Assembly (NCBI GenBank): GCA_019739225.1
Contig: JAHHDT010000006.1
Location: 667,501-731,500 of the forward strand
Source: Aquamicrobium sp.
Lineage (GTDB): Bacteria > Pseudomonadota > Alphaproteobacteria > Rhizobiales > Rhizobiaceae
Reading direction: 5' to 3'
DNA length: 64,000 bases
In this document: positions 9,534-17,449 of the stretch, piece after piece
Layout of the letters: each line of letters begins with the position of its first letter
Position numbering within the stretch: position 1 is the stretch's first letter
The notes under the pieces: model-generated
Told to the model about the DNA's origin: nothing
The model's database searches: none
Seen by the model: the letters and a program-made list of their open reading frames with translations, nothing else
Position numbers and translations under genes: made by a program

Positions 9534-10411
9534 GCTGGCACCGTTGGCAGTTCGCTGGCATCGGACGAAAGCGTCGCGGTCGCCGTCATGGTGGTCCTGC
9601 CGGAAGCATCCGCGACCCACAGCTCGAGCGGGGAGCTACGGCCTGCGTTGACGGTGAAAGATTGGCCGTCGAAGAGCGGCGAAACACCTCGGAACGCGAA
9701 GCTGGCGGGATAGGCACCGCCGTTCTCCTGCCTTGACAGATTGAGGAGCAGGGTCGCCTGCAACGGGCCATGCACAATCAATCCCGGGTAACCTTCCACG
9801 TTTGCGCAATAGTCGCGATCGTAGTGGATGCGGTGGCCATTGAAGGTTGCCGCCGAGTAGCGCATCAACAGCACCGGATCGGCCGTGACGCTGATGCGGC
9901 GGGCGGCTCGCGTCTGCGGTGCGGGCGCCGTCGATGCACCTGGCGCGCTTTCCATCTGGCGATAGACGATGTCGTGGCGCTCGCTCAATGCGAGACCGCG
10001 CGGCATTTCGTATCGGTGCGAGACCTGCACGAAACAGAGCGAACCGGAGCGTCCGTGCTTCACCGACACGTCGTCGATGCGCGAGATGCGCGTCACGCGG
10101 TCACCTACGCGGAACTCGCTGCTGAACCGAAGCTCGCCGCCCGCCCACATGCGGCGGGGAAAGGGAACCGGCGGCAGGAAGTCACCGCGCGCGGGATGGC
10201 CGTCCGGCCCTAGCCCCGACATCGGCGCGATGTCGGGGCATAGGCACCAGTGGATGCCGGTGGGCGCCGGCGCGCCGTTGGCGAAATCCACTTGCTCATC
10301 GAGGATGGCAGCGAGACTGGCGGCGAGACGCGGCGTGATCGTGTCTTCGAGCGTCCGCTCCCTGCCGATCCAGCCGCGCAGATGTTCGATGTCGATGTCT
10401 TCGGTGCTCAT
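9530..10411 (-). CDS. MaoC/HTD2-type (mesaconyl/itaconyl-CoA hydratase-like) protein
   Basis: The 293-residue protein matches the two-hot-dog HTD2/FAS1-like dehydratase family. An N-terminal domain includes FPRRMWAGGELRF and a later domain carries RYSAATFNGHRIHYDRDYC followed by GLIVHGPLQATLLLNL; the latter are typical of MaoC-type hydratases, with the catalytic Asp/His region near DRDY. Relatives include mesaconyl-C4-CoA and itaconyl-CoA hydratases. The start ATG shares a base with the acyl-CoA dehydrogenase stop (TGATG), and the stop overlaps the CoA-transferase start, so all are translated from one message. A 707-codon open frame through this locus is only a fortuitous upstream extension of this gene. 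Confidence 0.8.
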   Translation of the reverse strand: MSTEDIDIEHLRGWIGRERTLEDTITPRLAASLAAILDEQVDFANGAPAPTGIHWCLCPDIAPMSGLGPDGHPARGDFLPPVPFPRRMWAGGELRFSSEFRVGDRVTRISRIDDVSVKHGRSGSLCFVQVSHRYEMPRGLALSERHDIVYRQMESAPGASTAPAPQTRAARRISVTADPVLLMRYSAATFNGHRIHYDRDYCANVEGYPGLIVHGPLQATLLLNLSRQENGGAYPASFAFRGVSPLFDGQSFTVNAGRSSPLELWVADASGRTTMTATATLSSDASELPTVPA

Positions 10412-11571
10412 CAATACGACCGTGGCATGCCGAGAACATGCTCGGCAATGTAACTCAGGATCAGATTGGTCGAGATCGGTGCCACCTGATAGAGGCGCGT
10501 TTCGCGGAACTTGCGCTCCACGTCGTACTCCTCCGCGAAACCGAAGCCGCCATAGGTCTGCACGCATGCTTCGGCGGCCGCCCAGGACGCCTCGGCGGCG
10601 AGCATCTTGGCGATGTTGGCTTCCTCTCCGCATTGTTCGCCGGCCTCGTAGAGCCGGGCCGCGTGGTGGACCATCAGTTCGGCCGCGCGCATCTGCGCAT
10701 GTGCCCTGGCGATCGGGAACTGGATGCCCTGGTTCTGGCCAATGGGACGGTCGAAGACGACGCGTTCGCAGGCGTAGCCACGGGCTTTGTCGATAAACCA
10801 CTTGGCATCGCCGATGCACTCGGCGCCGATCAGGATGCGCTCCGCGTTCATGCCCGACAGGATATAGCGGAACCCCTTGCCCTCCTCGCCGACGAGGTTG
10901 CGGGCAGGCACGCGCACGTTCTCGAAGAACACCTCGGTCGTCGCGTGGTTCATCATGGTGCGGATGGGTCGGATCGTCAGGCCTGCGGTCTTCGCCTCGT
11001 TCATGTCGAGGATGAACACCGAAAGCCCGTCGGTCTTCTTGGCCGCCTGGTCGCGCGGAGTGGTGCGTGCCAGAAGCAGCATGAGGTCGGAATGTTCCGC
11101 GCGCGACGTCCAGATCTTCTGGCCGTTGATGATGTAGTCGTCGCCTTCGCGCCGCGCCGTCGTGCGCAGTGACGTGGTGTCGGTGCCACTGGTCGGCTCG
11201 GTGACGCCGAAGGCCTGCAGGCGTAGCTCGCCGCTGGCGATGCGCGGCAGGTATTCCCGCTTCTGCTCTTCCGAACCGTGCCGCAGGATCGCACCCATGA
11301 TGTACATCTGCGCGTGGCATGCGCCGCCATTGCCGCCGGCACGCTGGATTTCTTCCAGGATCGCAGCGGCCCCCGACAGCGGCAGCCCCGCGCCGCCATA
11401 TTCCTCGGGAATCAGCGCTGCGAGATAACCCGCCTGCGTGAGCGCCTGGACGAACTCGCTCGGATAAGCGTGCTCGCGATCGAGCTTCTGCCAGTATTCG
11501 CCGGGGAACTCGGCGCAGAGCTTGGCGACCTCCTCGCGGATTTCGCGGTAATCGGTTGCTGCATTGTTCAT
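10411..11571 (-). CDS. Acyl-CoA dehydrogenase
   Basis: The 386-residue flavoenzyme has the usual three-domain build. The FAD/substrate loop is AFGVTEPTSGTDTTS, followed by IINGQKIWTSRAEHSD and the C-terminal helical domain with RPIGQNQGIQFPIA. The site that usually carries the catalytic glutamate of short/medium-chain enzymes (YEGT) reads YQVA. A glutamate is present in SGMNAERILI, near where isovaleryl-CoA and long-chain enzymes place theirs. Termini overlap both neighbours (ATGA with MmgE/PrpD upstream, TGATG with the hydratase downstream). It is the same length as the protein at 44894-46054 and shares its C-terminal ending style, so the two are probably paralogues. Confidence 0.9.
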   Translation of the reverse strand: MNNAATDYREIREEVAKLCAEFPGEYWQKLDREHAYPSEFVQALTQAGYLAALIPEEYGGAGLPLSGAAAILEEIQRAGGNGGACHAQMYIMGAILRHGSEEQKREYLPRIASGELRLQAFGVTEPTSGTDTTSLRTTARREGDDYIINGQKIWTSRAEHSDLMLLLARTTPRDQAAKKTDGLSVFILDMNEAKTAGLTIRPIRTMMNHATTEVFFENVRVPARNLVGEEGKGFRYILSGMNAERILIGAECIGDAKWFIDKARGYACERVVFDRPIGQNQGIQFPIARAHAQMRAAELMVHHAARLYEAGEQCGEEANIAKMLAAEASWAAAEACVQTYGGFGFAEEYDVERKFRETRLYQVAPISTNLILSYIAEHVLGMPRSY

Positions 11572-12953
11572 GTGGTTGTTTGTCCTCCCAGCTCTCGCAG
11601 CGTCGGCATGTCGGCCAGTCGCGAGAGCCGTTCATGCAGCATCGCTGCGTCATCGTTCAGCACCGGCCGCGCAAGTGTCATGAACTTGGCGGAGAGCGCC
11701 TCGGGTGACGGAAAGGTATCCGGCTCACCGGACGGATCGGGGATGCGTCGGGTAATGGTTCCTTGCGGTGTCGCAACCTCAAGCGTCGCGCCGAACGGGT
11801 GACGCAGGCCCTCGAGGCTTTCGTCGCGGATGACGTCGACCCGGTCGCAAAGCGCGTCGATTTTGGGCTTGCCCAGCAACGCGTAGTCGTCCCAGCCGAA
11901 GCGGCCCAACGTCAGCGCCACGGCGGCTGCAAACGGCATGGAGAACTGACCTTCGACGATGCCGCGCACCCTGCGCTTTTCTTCCAGAGGTGTTCCGGTC
12001 AATGTTATGCCGTTTCGATGGAGGCCTACCGTGACGGATTTCACCTGTTCCGTCGTGAGGCCAAGTTCTGTGCGCAGCGCCACGAGCCCGTCAATAGCGG
12101 CATGGGTATAGCGGCATGTCGGATAAGGCTTGAGCCCGATGTTCATCGTCTCCCAGACGGATCCCAGTCCGGCAACGGCGCGCTCGGGATCGGCGCCGTC
12201 GGTGTAACCGACCAACAGGCCGTGCCTGCCTTCGATCGCGTCGGCTGCGCCGAGGAACCCTTCGCGCGCGAGTGACGCTGCGATCAGCCCGTTCATGGCG
12301 GCTGCCCCAACCTGGAAACGCTTGTTCCAGGCGCCGTTGACGAGGAACTGAAGCGACCCGGCGGCCTGGCTTGCCGCCACCCCAAATGCCGAGGCGATCT
12401 GTTGCGCGTCGAGGCCGAAGATGCGCCCGGCTGCCGCCGCCGCGCCAAAGACGCCGGCCGTCGCAGTCGGGTGGAAGCCGCGCGCGTAATGCGCGGTCGG
12501 ATCGAGCGCGTTGCCGATGCGTATCATCACCTCATAGCCGGCTACGATGCCGCTGAGCGCTTCCCGCCCGCTGCAGCCAGTCATCTCCGCAGCAGCAAGC
12601 GCTGCGGGCACGACCGGTGCACTCGGATGGGTCGAACTGTCGGAATGCGTGTCGTCGAAGTCGAGCGAGTGGCCGAGCATGCCGTTGAAAAGGGCCGCGG
12701 TAGCGGGCGTGTAGCGACGGTTGAAACCGAATACGGTGATCTCGCCGGGACCGTCCATGCCGAGACGGGCCGCCATGGCCAGGAGGGCGGGAGTGGAATT
12801 TGATTCCGCGCCGGCACGTACGATGCTGCCAACCAGATCGGTCACAAGATCGCTGGCCCGCAACGGAACCTCCGGTGGCAGCGCGTCGTAACGCAAAGCC
12901 GCTGCGAATGCAGCCAAGCGCTGGGTGATCTGGGACGGCGCTGGCACTGTCAT
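11568..12953 (-). CDS. MmgE/PrpD family protein
   Basis: The 461-residue protein belongs to the family of 2-methylcitrate dehydratase PrpD, cis-aconitate decarboxylase and iminodisuccinate epimerase. Recognisable segments are the N-terminal LVTDLVGSIVRAGAES, the LDFDDTHSDSSTHPSAPVVPAAL-type block that contributes the active site (split here by wording limits), and KPYPTCRYTHAAIDGLVAL. The ATG at 12953 has AGAGGA six bases upstream, so the longer frame from 13091 is not used. It is the first gene of the CoA-ester operon and faces the LysR gene. A role on a tricarboxylate or methylated dicarboxylate that feeds the CoA-transferase fits, but the exact reaction is unknown. Confidence 0.88.
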   Translation of the reverse strand: MTVPAPSQITQRLAAFAAALRYDALPPEVPLRASDLVTDLVGSIVRAGAESNSTPALLAMAARLGMDGPGEITVFGFNRRYTPATAALFNGMLGHSLDFDDTHSDSSTHPSAPVVPAALAAAEMTGCSGREALSGIVAGYEVMIRIGNALDPTAHYARGFHPTATAGVFGAAAAAGRIFGLDAQQIASAFGVAASQAAGSLQFLVNGAWNKRFQVGAAAMNGLIAASLAREGFLGAADAIEGRHGLLVGYTDGADPERAVAGLGSVWETMNIGLKPYPTCRYTHAAIDGLVALRTELGLTTEQVKSVTVGLHRNGITLTGTPLEEKRRVRGIVEGQFSMPFAAAVALTLGRFGWDDYALLGKPKIDALCDRVDVIRDESLEGLRHPFGATLEVATPQGTITRRIPDPSGEPDTFPSPEALSAKFMTLARPVLNDDAAMLHERLSRLADMPTLRELGGQTTT

Positions 12954-13028
12954 ATGTTTTTCCTCTTGCAGCTCCCAAGCATGAATAGCAGGACCACAGA
13001 AGGGAAATAGGGTTTTGCGTTGGTGTCT

Positions 13029-13043
13029 ATAGGATAATGTTAT
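13029..13043. promoter_or_regulatory. LysR-type operator candidate (T-N11-A box)
   Basis: ATAGGATAATGTTAT fits the LysR-type consensus T-N11-A with ATA/TAT ends and lies in the 176-nt gap between the divergent MmgE/PrpD operon and LysR gene. It is the natural binding site for the adjacent LysR protein. Seen by eye only. Confidence 0.5.
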
Positions 13044-13129
13044 ATCTGCGACGATGGAAACGCTTGAAAGTTTTCGCTCCGGACGTCGCAAGGATGCGTG
13101 CTTGAGAAGGACTCTTATCGGAGGTGGCG

Positions 13130-14080
13130 TTGGACCTGAGACAGTTGCGCTATTTCGTGGCGATCGTGGAACAAGGGTCGTTCTCGCGAGCGGCGCAGGT
13201 TCTGAACATCGCGCAGCCGGCCCTCAGTGCCCATGTCCGCAACATGGAGGCGGACCTTGGCATGCAATTGCTCTTACGGAGCGCACAGGGCGTGATGCCG
13301 ACGGAGGCAGGGACGACCCTGCTGCGTAATGCACGGCTGGTGATCGAGCAGGTCGCCACGGCGGAGGCAGAGGTGCGCGGGCACGCCGCCGAGCCGCGGG
13401 GCGAGGTGCATATCGGCATTCCAGGCACGATCAGCCAGAAGCTGGCGGTGCCGCTCATCCTCGCCGTTCGGCAACGATACCCCGGAATCAAGCTGCGGAT
13501 CGCAGAGGCGATGAGCGGCTTCGTACTGGACTGGCTGCGGGCCGGCCATGTGGACCTCGCGATCCTGTACATTCCCGCGGTCGACCGGAGGCTTGCGTCG
13601 GAGTGTCTGTGCGTGGAGGAGCTTTGCCTTCTTGGTCCGGCCGGCTCCAGATCGGGTCCGGCGCGGCCGCATGGATCGTCGATCGACTTCGAAAACGCGA
13701 TCGAGCTGCCGTTGATACTGCCCGGCCGCGCGCATGGACTGCGTGAGATGCTGGAGCGCCTCGCATTGTCGCGCAACGCTTCACTCAACAGCGAGATCGA
13801 TGTCGATTCCTATGCGGCCATCAAGCTCCTGGTCGAGCGCGGGGTCGGCTTTTCGATTCTGCCGCTGCATGCCGTTGCAGCCGAACTGGAAGCAAAACGC
13901 CTGCGTCGCTGGTCGATCGTCAACCCGGTCGTGCAGCGGGAGGTTCATCTGGCACGTCCCGGCGACAAGCCGGCGCCCCATGCGGTGCAAGCGGTCGAGG
14001 CACTGTGCCGTGAGGTGGTGTTCTCGCTGGTCGCCGAAGGTGCCTGGGAGGGCACGGTTCAGGTCGTGCCTGCCACGTAG
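13130..14080 (+). CDS. LysR-family transcriptional regulator
   Basis: This regulator has 316 residues. The N-terminal winged HTH reads MDLRQLRYFVAIVEQGSFSR, then AAQVLNIAQPALSAHVRNME; a type 2 periplasmic-binding-like effector domain follows (about 90-300). The TTG at 13130 is preferred because GGAGG sits five bases upstream and gives the standard LysR start; an in-frame GTG at 13124 lies inside that Shine-Dalgarno. The gene is divergent from the MmgE/PrpD-CoA-transferase operon, its probable target, with an acid or CoA ester as co-inducer. Its stop codon directly abuts the stop of the convergent phosphoesterase gene, leaving no room for a terminator between them. Confidence 0.88.
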   Translation: MDLRQLRYFVAIVEQGSFSRAAQVLNIAQPALSAHVRNMEADLGMQLLLRSAQGVMPTEAGTTLLRNARLVIEQVATAEAEVRGHAAEPRGEVHIGIPGTISQKLAVPLILAVRQRYPGIKLRIAEAMSGFVLDWLRAGHVDLAILYIPAVDRRLASECLCVEELCLLGPAGSRSGPARPHGSSIDFENAIELPLILPGRAHGLREMLERLALSRNASLNSEIDVDSYAAIKLLVERGVGFSILPLHAVAAELEAKRLRRWSIVNPVVQREVHLARPGDKPAPHAVQAVEALCREVVFSLVAEGAWEGTVQVVPAT

Positions 14081-14920
14081 TCAGCGGTGACCGCCCGCGC
14101 GGTCCATGGCATCCAGCATCGCCAGATCGTGGATCGCGAGTTCGGCCCGGCTGCGCGCGAGAGGGACGAAGGTTGCTGCAAGTCCGCTCGGTCTCAGGGT
14201 GCAGATCGTGAAACCGGCGCCATCAACGACACGGAGGCCGGCGATGTAGGTCGTGTCGACAGCGTTATGGAGGCCGGTTCCGATGACGATTGGCACGCCG
14301 TGCCAGTGGATCACGCTGTCATGATGAACGTGGCCTGACAGGATCGCGGCGACCCGGCCGCCGCCCACGATTTCCGCAAGCCGGGCACTGCTTGCGGCAT
14401 CGAGGCTGTGCCAACCGGCGTCGCCGTCTTGAAGATGTGGCGGATGGTGGCAGACCACCACTTTCGGCGTGCCCGGCTCACGCTCCAGCGCTGCCTCCAG
14501 AAAAGCGAACTGATCGGCGCCCAGTGCTCCCGAAATGCGGCCGGGGATGCTCGAGTCGAGCACGATGAGATGCACACCGGCGATCACCGTGTCGTGGATG
14601 TATGGGGCAGTCGGGTCGCCCGGCTCGGCGAGCATGACCGACCGGAACTCCGGCCTCGTATCGTGGTTGCCGAGCGCCATGACCATCGGTAGCAACAGCG
14701 GTTCCAGCAATTTGGCCAGCTTGCGATAGGCATCAGGCTCGCCATGGTTGGTGAGGTCGCCGGCGATGACGATGAACGCCGGCTTCTTCGCAAGTTTGTT
14801 TATGCAGGCAACAACCTCTTCAAGCGTGCGGCTCGTGTCGGTCAACAAGCCTGCTTCCGCCAACGGCCGATGCGAGACGTGAAGATCGGAGAGCAGCAGG
14901 AAGTCCACACGATCGGGCAT
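14081..14920 (-). CDS. Calcineurin-like metallophosphoesterase (CpdA/class III type)
   Basis: The 279-residue protein has all five metallophosphoesterase blocks: Asp12-x-His14 (SDLH), GDLTNHG, GNHD, CHHPP and SGHVHHD. These bind two metals and hydrolyse phosphomono- or diesters; the closest family type is CpdA-like cyclic-nucleotide phosphodiesterases. No signal peptide is seen, so it is cytoplasmic. It lies 43 nt after the KDPGal aldolase gene, in the same direction, so it is probably the last gene of the gntR-dgoK-dgoA group. It may dephosphorylate a sugar phosphate of that pathway rather than cAMP. Confidence 0.85.
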   Translation of the reverse strand: MPDRVDFLLLSDLHVSHRPLAEAGLLTDTSRTLEEVVACINKLAKKPAFIVIAGDLTNHGEPDAYRKLAKLLEPLLLPMVMALGNHDTRPEFRSVMLAEPGDPTAPYIHDTVIAGVHLIVLDSSIPGRISGALGADQFAFLEAALEREPGTPKVVVCHHPPHLQDGDAGWHSLDAASSARLAEIVGGGRVAAILSGHVHHDSVIHWHGVPIVIGTGLHNAVDTTYIAGLRVVDGAGFTICTLRPSGLAATFVPLARSRAELAIHDLAMLDAMDRAGGHR

Positions 14921-14963
14921 ATCGATCCTTTCGTCGGAACGGTTGAAAGCCGCGTTTGCACGC

Positions 14964-15575
14964 TCAGGTCGGATCAGCCGACGATTGCCATGCAGCTACG
15001 CTGCGCGCAGCCTCGTCGGCGATGCGGTCCAACGTGAAGCCGGGCTTGAACAGCGAGGAGCCGAGGCCGAAGCCGCTGGCTCCCGCTCGCCGCCAGGCGG
15101 CGAAGTCGTCTGGGCCAATGCCTCCGACGGGGTACATGTCGGCGCCTGCGGGCACCACCGCACGCAAGGCGGAAAGCCCCTCGGGTCGCATGACATTGGC
15201 CGGAAAAATCTTCAAAGCATTGGCACCGGATCTCAGGGCCGAGAAGCATTCGCTTGCCGTGAACACGCCGGGAAAGGAGCCGAGGCCCAGTGCGCGGGTG
15301 CGCTCTATTATTGCTGGCTCGCAGTTGGGCGAGACCACGAAGCTGGCCCCTGCATCGGCGACGGACTGTACTTCGTCGAGCGTCAGCACGGTTCCCGCGC
15401 CGATTTCCGCGACTGCCGAGAAGGCTTTCGACATGGTGTTGATCGAACGCAGCGCATCGGGCGAATTGAGTGGCACCTCGATGCGCGTAATGCCGGCGCC
15501 GATCAGTACCTCGGCAATATCGCGGGCTTCATCGGGCAGGATGCCCCGCAGGATGGCGATCAGCGGCAAGGTCAA
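14964..15575 (-). CDS. dgoA: 2-dehydro-3-deoxy-6-phosphogalactonate aldolase
   Basis: This 203-residue class I aldolase cleaves 2-dehydro-3-deoxy-6-phosphogalactonate to pyruvate and glyceraldehyde 3-phosphate. The sequence shows the KDPG/KDPGal fold: IAILRGI at the start, catalytic Glu33 in RIEVPLNSP, the phosphate-binding loops SPNC and GGIGPDDF, and Schiff-base Lys122 in LKIFPAN. The NSP after the Glu motif and YPVGGIG favour the galactonate-type enzyme. The start overlaps the stop of the kinase gene as ATGA, so the two are coupled. Confidence 0.9.
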   Translation of the reverse strand: MTLPLIAILRGILPDEARDIAEVLIGAGITRIEVPLNSPDALRSINTMSKAFSAVAEIGAGTVLTLDEVQSVADAGASFVVSPNCEPAIIERTRALGLGSFPGVFTASECFSALRSGANALKIFPANVMRPEGLSALRAVVPAGADMYPVGGIGPDDFAAWRRAGASGFGLGSSLFKPGFTLDRIADEAARSVAAWQSSADPT

Positions 15576-16501
15576 TTCGTCTTCTCCATAATCATGAGGT
15601 CATGAGCCATGTGAAGGCCCGCGCGCGCCAGTCCATCGCCGTCCAGCCGCCGCGCCTCGCCGCCGTTGAGCCGGATCGCGCGTTCGTAAAGGCTGGACAG
15701 CGTATGCGAGCCGACGATGGCGGGCCTGGTGGTGCGGACTTCGTCGCCGAGCGCGGCAATCTCAAGTCCGATCAGCAGCCCGGACAGGCGGGCGCGAGCG
15801 ACATCCGGTGCGGTTCCCTCGAGCAGCGATGCGGCCCGGATCGAAAACAGGTCGGCTGAAAGTGCCGCTGGGTCTGCGGCTGCCTGTAGCACGGCCGCGT
15901 CGAAAGCCTCGTCGTCGAATGCCGAGGCGTCGCCCAACGCGTGACGCAGGACGGACTGCCTTGCGATTATGTCGAACAGCTCGCCGGTCATGAACGTACG
16001 AAAGCGTTCGATTTCTCCGCCGCGGATGAACGCCCACTTGTTGTGCGTTCCTGGCAGGCAGACCAGGCCCTCGAAATCCGGGTCCATGGCGAGAAGGCCG
16101 GCGATCTGAGTTTCTTCGCCACGCATCACGTCTGCCGGGTTCGCCTGGCTCAGTCCGTGGATGATGGTGACCGTGATGCGATCGTCCTCACAGCCGACGG
16201 GTATCATGGCGTCGCGCACCAGGGGCGCGCAGGGCACGGCTACATATGGTGCTTCCTGCCAACCCTGCCGCGCGCCGACCATTCCGCAGGCAATGACGGG
16301 CAAGGGTGTCGTTCTGCTCCTGGCAAGCCATCCTTCTATGACACTCAGCAGCGCCGGCTCGAACCCGTCGCGTGTGAGGCTCGCCATACCGATCGGGGCG
16401 GCGGCAGTGGCGACGACTTCGCTGCCCCGCATGGCCCAGGCCCGCAGGTTGGTGGTGCCCCAATCGACGCCGATCCAGTCGATATATGCGGCTTCATTCA
16501 T
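15572..16501 (-). CDS. dgoK: 2-dehydro-3-deoxygalactonokinase
   Basis: The 309-residue sugar kinase phosphorylates 2-dehydro-3-deoxygalactonate at O6 and supplies the substrate for the aldolase encoded next. DgoK signs are WIGVDWGTTNLRAWAM at the N-terminus (phosphate-binding block of the actin-like kinase fold), PVIACGMVGARQGWQEAPY, CLPGTHNKWAFI and FMTGELFDII. Galactonate dehydratase (dgoD) is not seen in the window, so the upstream step must be encoded elsewhere or differ. The upstream FCD regulator gene lies 105 nt away in the same direction. Confidence 0.92.
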   Translation of the reverse strand: MNEAAYIDWIGVDWGTTNLRAWAMRGSEVVATAAAPIGMASLTRDGFEPALLSVIEGWLARSRTTPLPVIACGMVGARQGWQEAPYVAVPCAPLVRDAMIPVGCEDDRITVTIIHGLSQANPADVMRGEETQIAGLLAMDPDFEGLVCLPGTHNKWAFIRGGEIERFRTFMTGELFDIIARQSVLRHALGDASAFDDEAFDAAVLQAAADPAALSADLFSIRAASLLEGTAPDVARARLSGLLIGLEIAALGDEVRTTRPAIVGSHTLSSLYERAIRLNGGEARRLDGDGLARAGLHMAHDLMIMEKTN

Positions 16502-16606
16502 GATGCTTTATCCCCTCCATCGCGTGTCGTTCGGCCACGCGGGGTAGCGGATGACGCAATGCCAGAGAGCGGTACGGGTTTCAATCGACCTGTTTGCCCA
16601 TCGGCC

Positions 16607-17287
16607 TCAGGGTTGTTTTTCGGGCTCGATGCTCTCGAGATATTTCAGGAAGCTGCGGCCACCTTCGATCAAGTCGTCGCGGAATGCATCGGCCAGCGCG
16701 TCCGCATCCCGGTTCCGCAACGCGGCAATCACATTCAGATGCTGGTGTGGTCCGTCGTAGCTCGGGTGGCCGAACGGGTAGAGGAAGTTGAGAAGCGGTC
16801 CGATCTGGACCCACAGCCGTTCGAGGATCTCGATGAGCTGAGGCATCTCCGATCTTCGATAGACGGAGAAGTGGAACTCGTAGTTGGCAAGGAGTGCTGT
16901 CGGGTAGTCTTTTTCGAGCTCCGCGCGGATCAACGTTTCATGGACTTGCTCAAGCTCGGCGATGAAGGCGTCATCCACATTCTGCAAGGCCTTCGCCGCC
17001 GCATGCGGCTCAAGAAGCAGCCTTATCTCGCGAAGTTCCACATATTCCTGCAAGGTCAGCCGGCGCACGCGGATATAATAACCCGGCTTCATCTCCAGCG
17101 CGCCGTCGCGGACAAGTTGCAATAGTGCCTCGCGCACCGGCGTCTCGCTCGTTCCGAGGCTCTGCGCCATATCGCGTATCTTCAGCCTGTCCCCCGGCTG
17201 AAGGCGTGCGGCCATAAGCTGATACTTCAATTGGGCGTATATCTGAGCGGAGAGGCTCTTCGACTGAATGTGCGGTGGGCCTTGCAT
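16607..17287 (-). CDS. GntR-family regulator, FCD subfamily (GntR1)
   Basis: This 226-residue regulator has a winged HTH at about residues 15-75 (LKIRDMAQSLGTSETPVREA, then LLQLVRDGALEMKPGYYI) and an all-alpha FCD effector domain to the end, with the metal-binding histidines expected of FadR-like proteins (for example FHFSVYRR). ATG 17287 is chosen; a TTG at 17326 would add 13 residues without a better ribosome site. It is divergent from the aminotransferase gene and is a clear paralogue of GntR2 (34182-34877). The shared motif at 17402-17417 and four other sites may be their common operator. The effector is probably a sugar acid. Confidence 0.88.
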   Translation of the reverse strand: MQGPPHIQSKSLSAQIYAQLKYQLMAARLQPGDRLKIRDMAQSLGTSETPVREALLQLVRDGALEMKPGYYIRVRRLTLQEYVELREIRLLLEPHAAAKALQNVDDAFIAELEQVHETLIRAELEKDYPTALLANYEFHFSVYRRSEMPQLIEILERLWVQIGPLLNFLYPFGHPSYDGPHQHLNVIAALRNRDADALADAFRDDLIEGGRSFLKYLESIEPEKQP

Positions 17288-17401
17288 GTAATCGTCAAAC
17301 TCCAGTGCGGAACGCCCGCATTCCAATCGTACCTACCATTGGGGGTTTTGGCAGGTCCAGCATCTTGGTCGAGTCATCACGGCGAACGCTTGCCATAATG
17401 A

Positions 17402-17417
17402 GATACATGATATATCA
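17402..17417. promoter_or_regulatory. GntR operator candidate, site 1
   Basis: GATACATGATATATCA contains the 10-nt palindrome TGATATATCA (17408-17417). It lies in the divergent region between GntR1 and the aminotransferase gene. The 15-nt core GATACATGATATATC recurs as an exact reverse complement at 18712-18726. Confidence 0.65.
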
Positions 17418-17449
17418 AATTTATGAGCAATGCGATGCGGGCAGGAAAC

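Noticed and set aside
9530-11653. 707-codon minus-strand frame suggesting a fused hydratase
   Set aside because: Only the last 293 codons are the hydratase; the rest is an out-of-frame reading of the acyl-CoA dehydrogenase gene.
14060-14100. Terminator between the convergent LysR and phosphoesterase genes
   Set aside because: The stop codons abut with no hairpin or T run in between.
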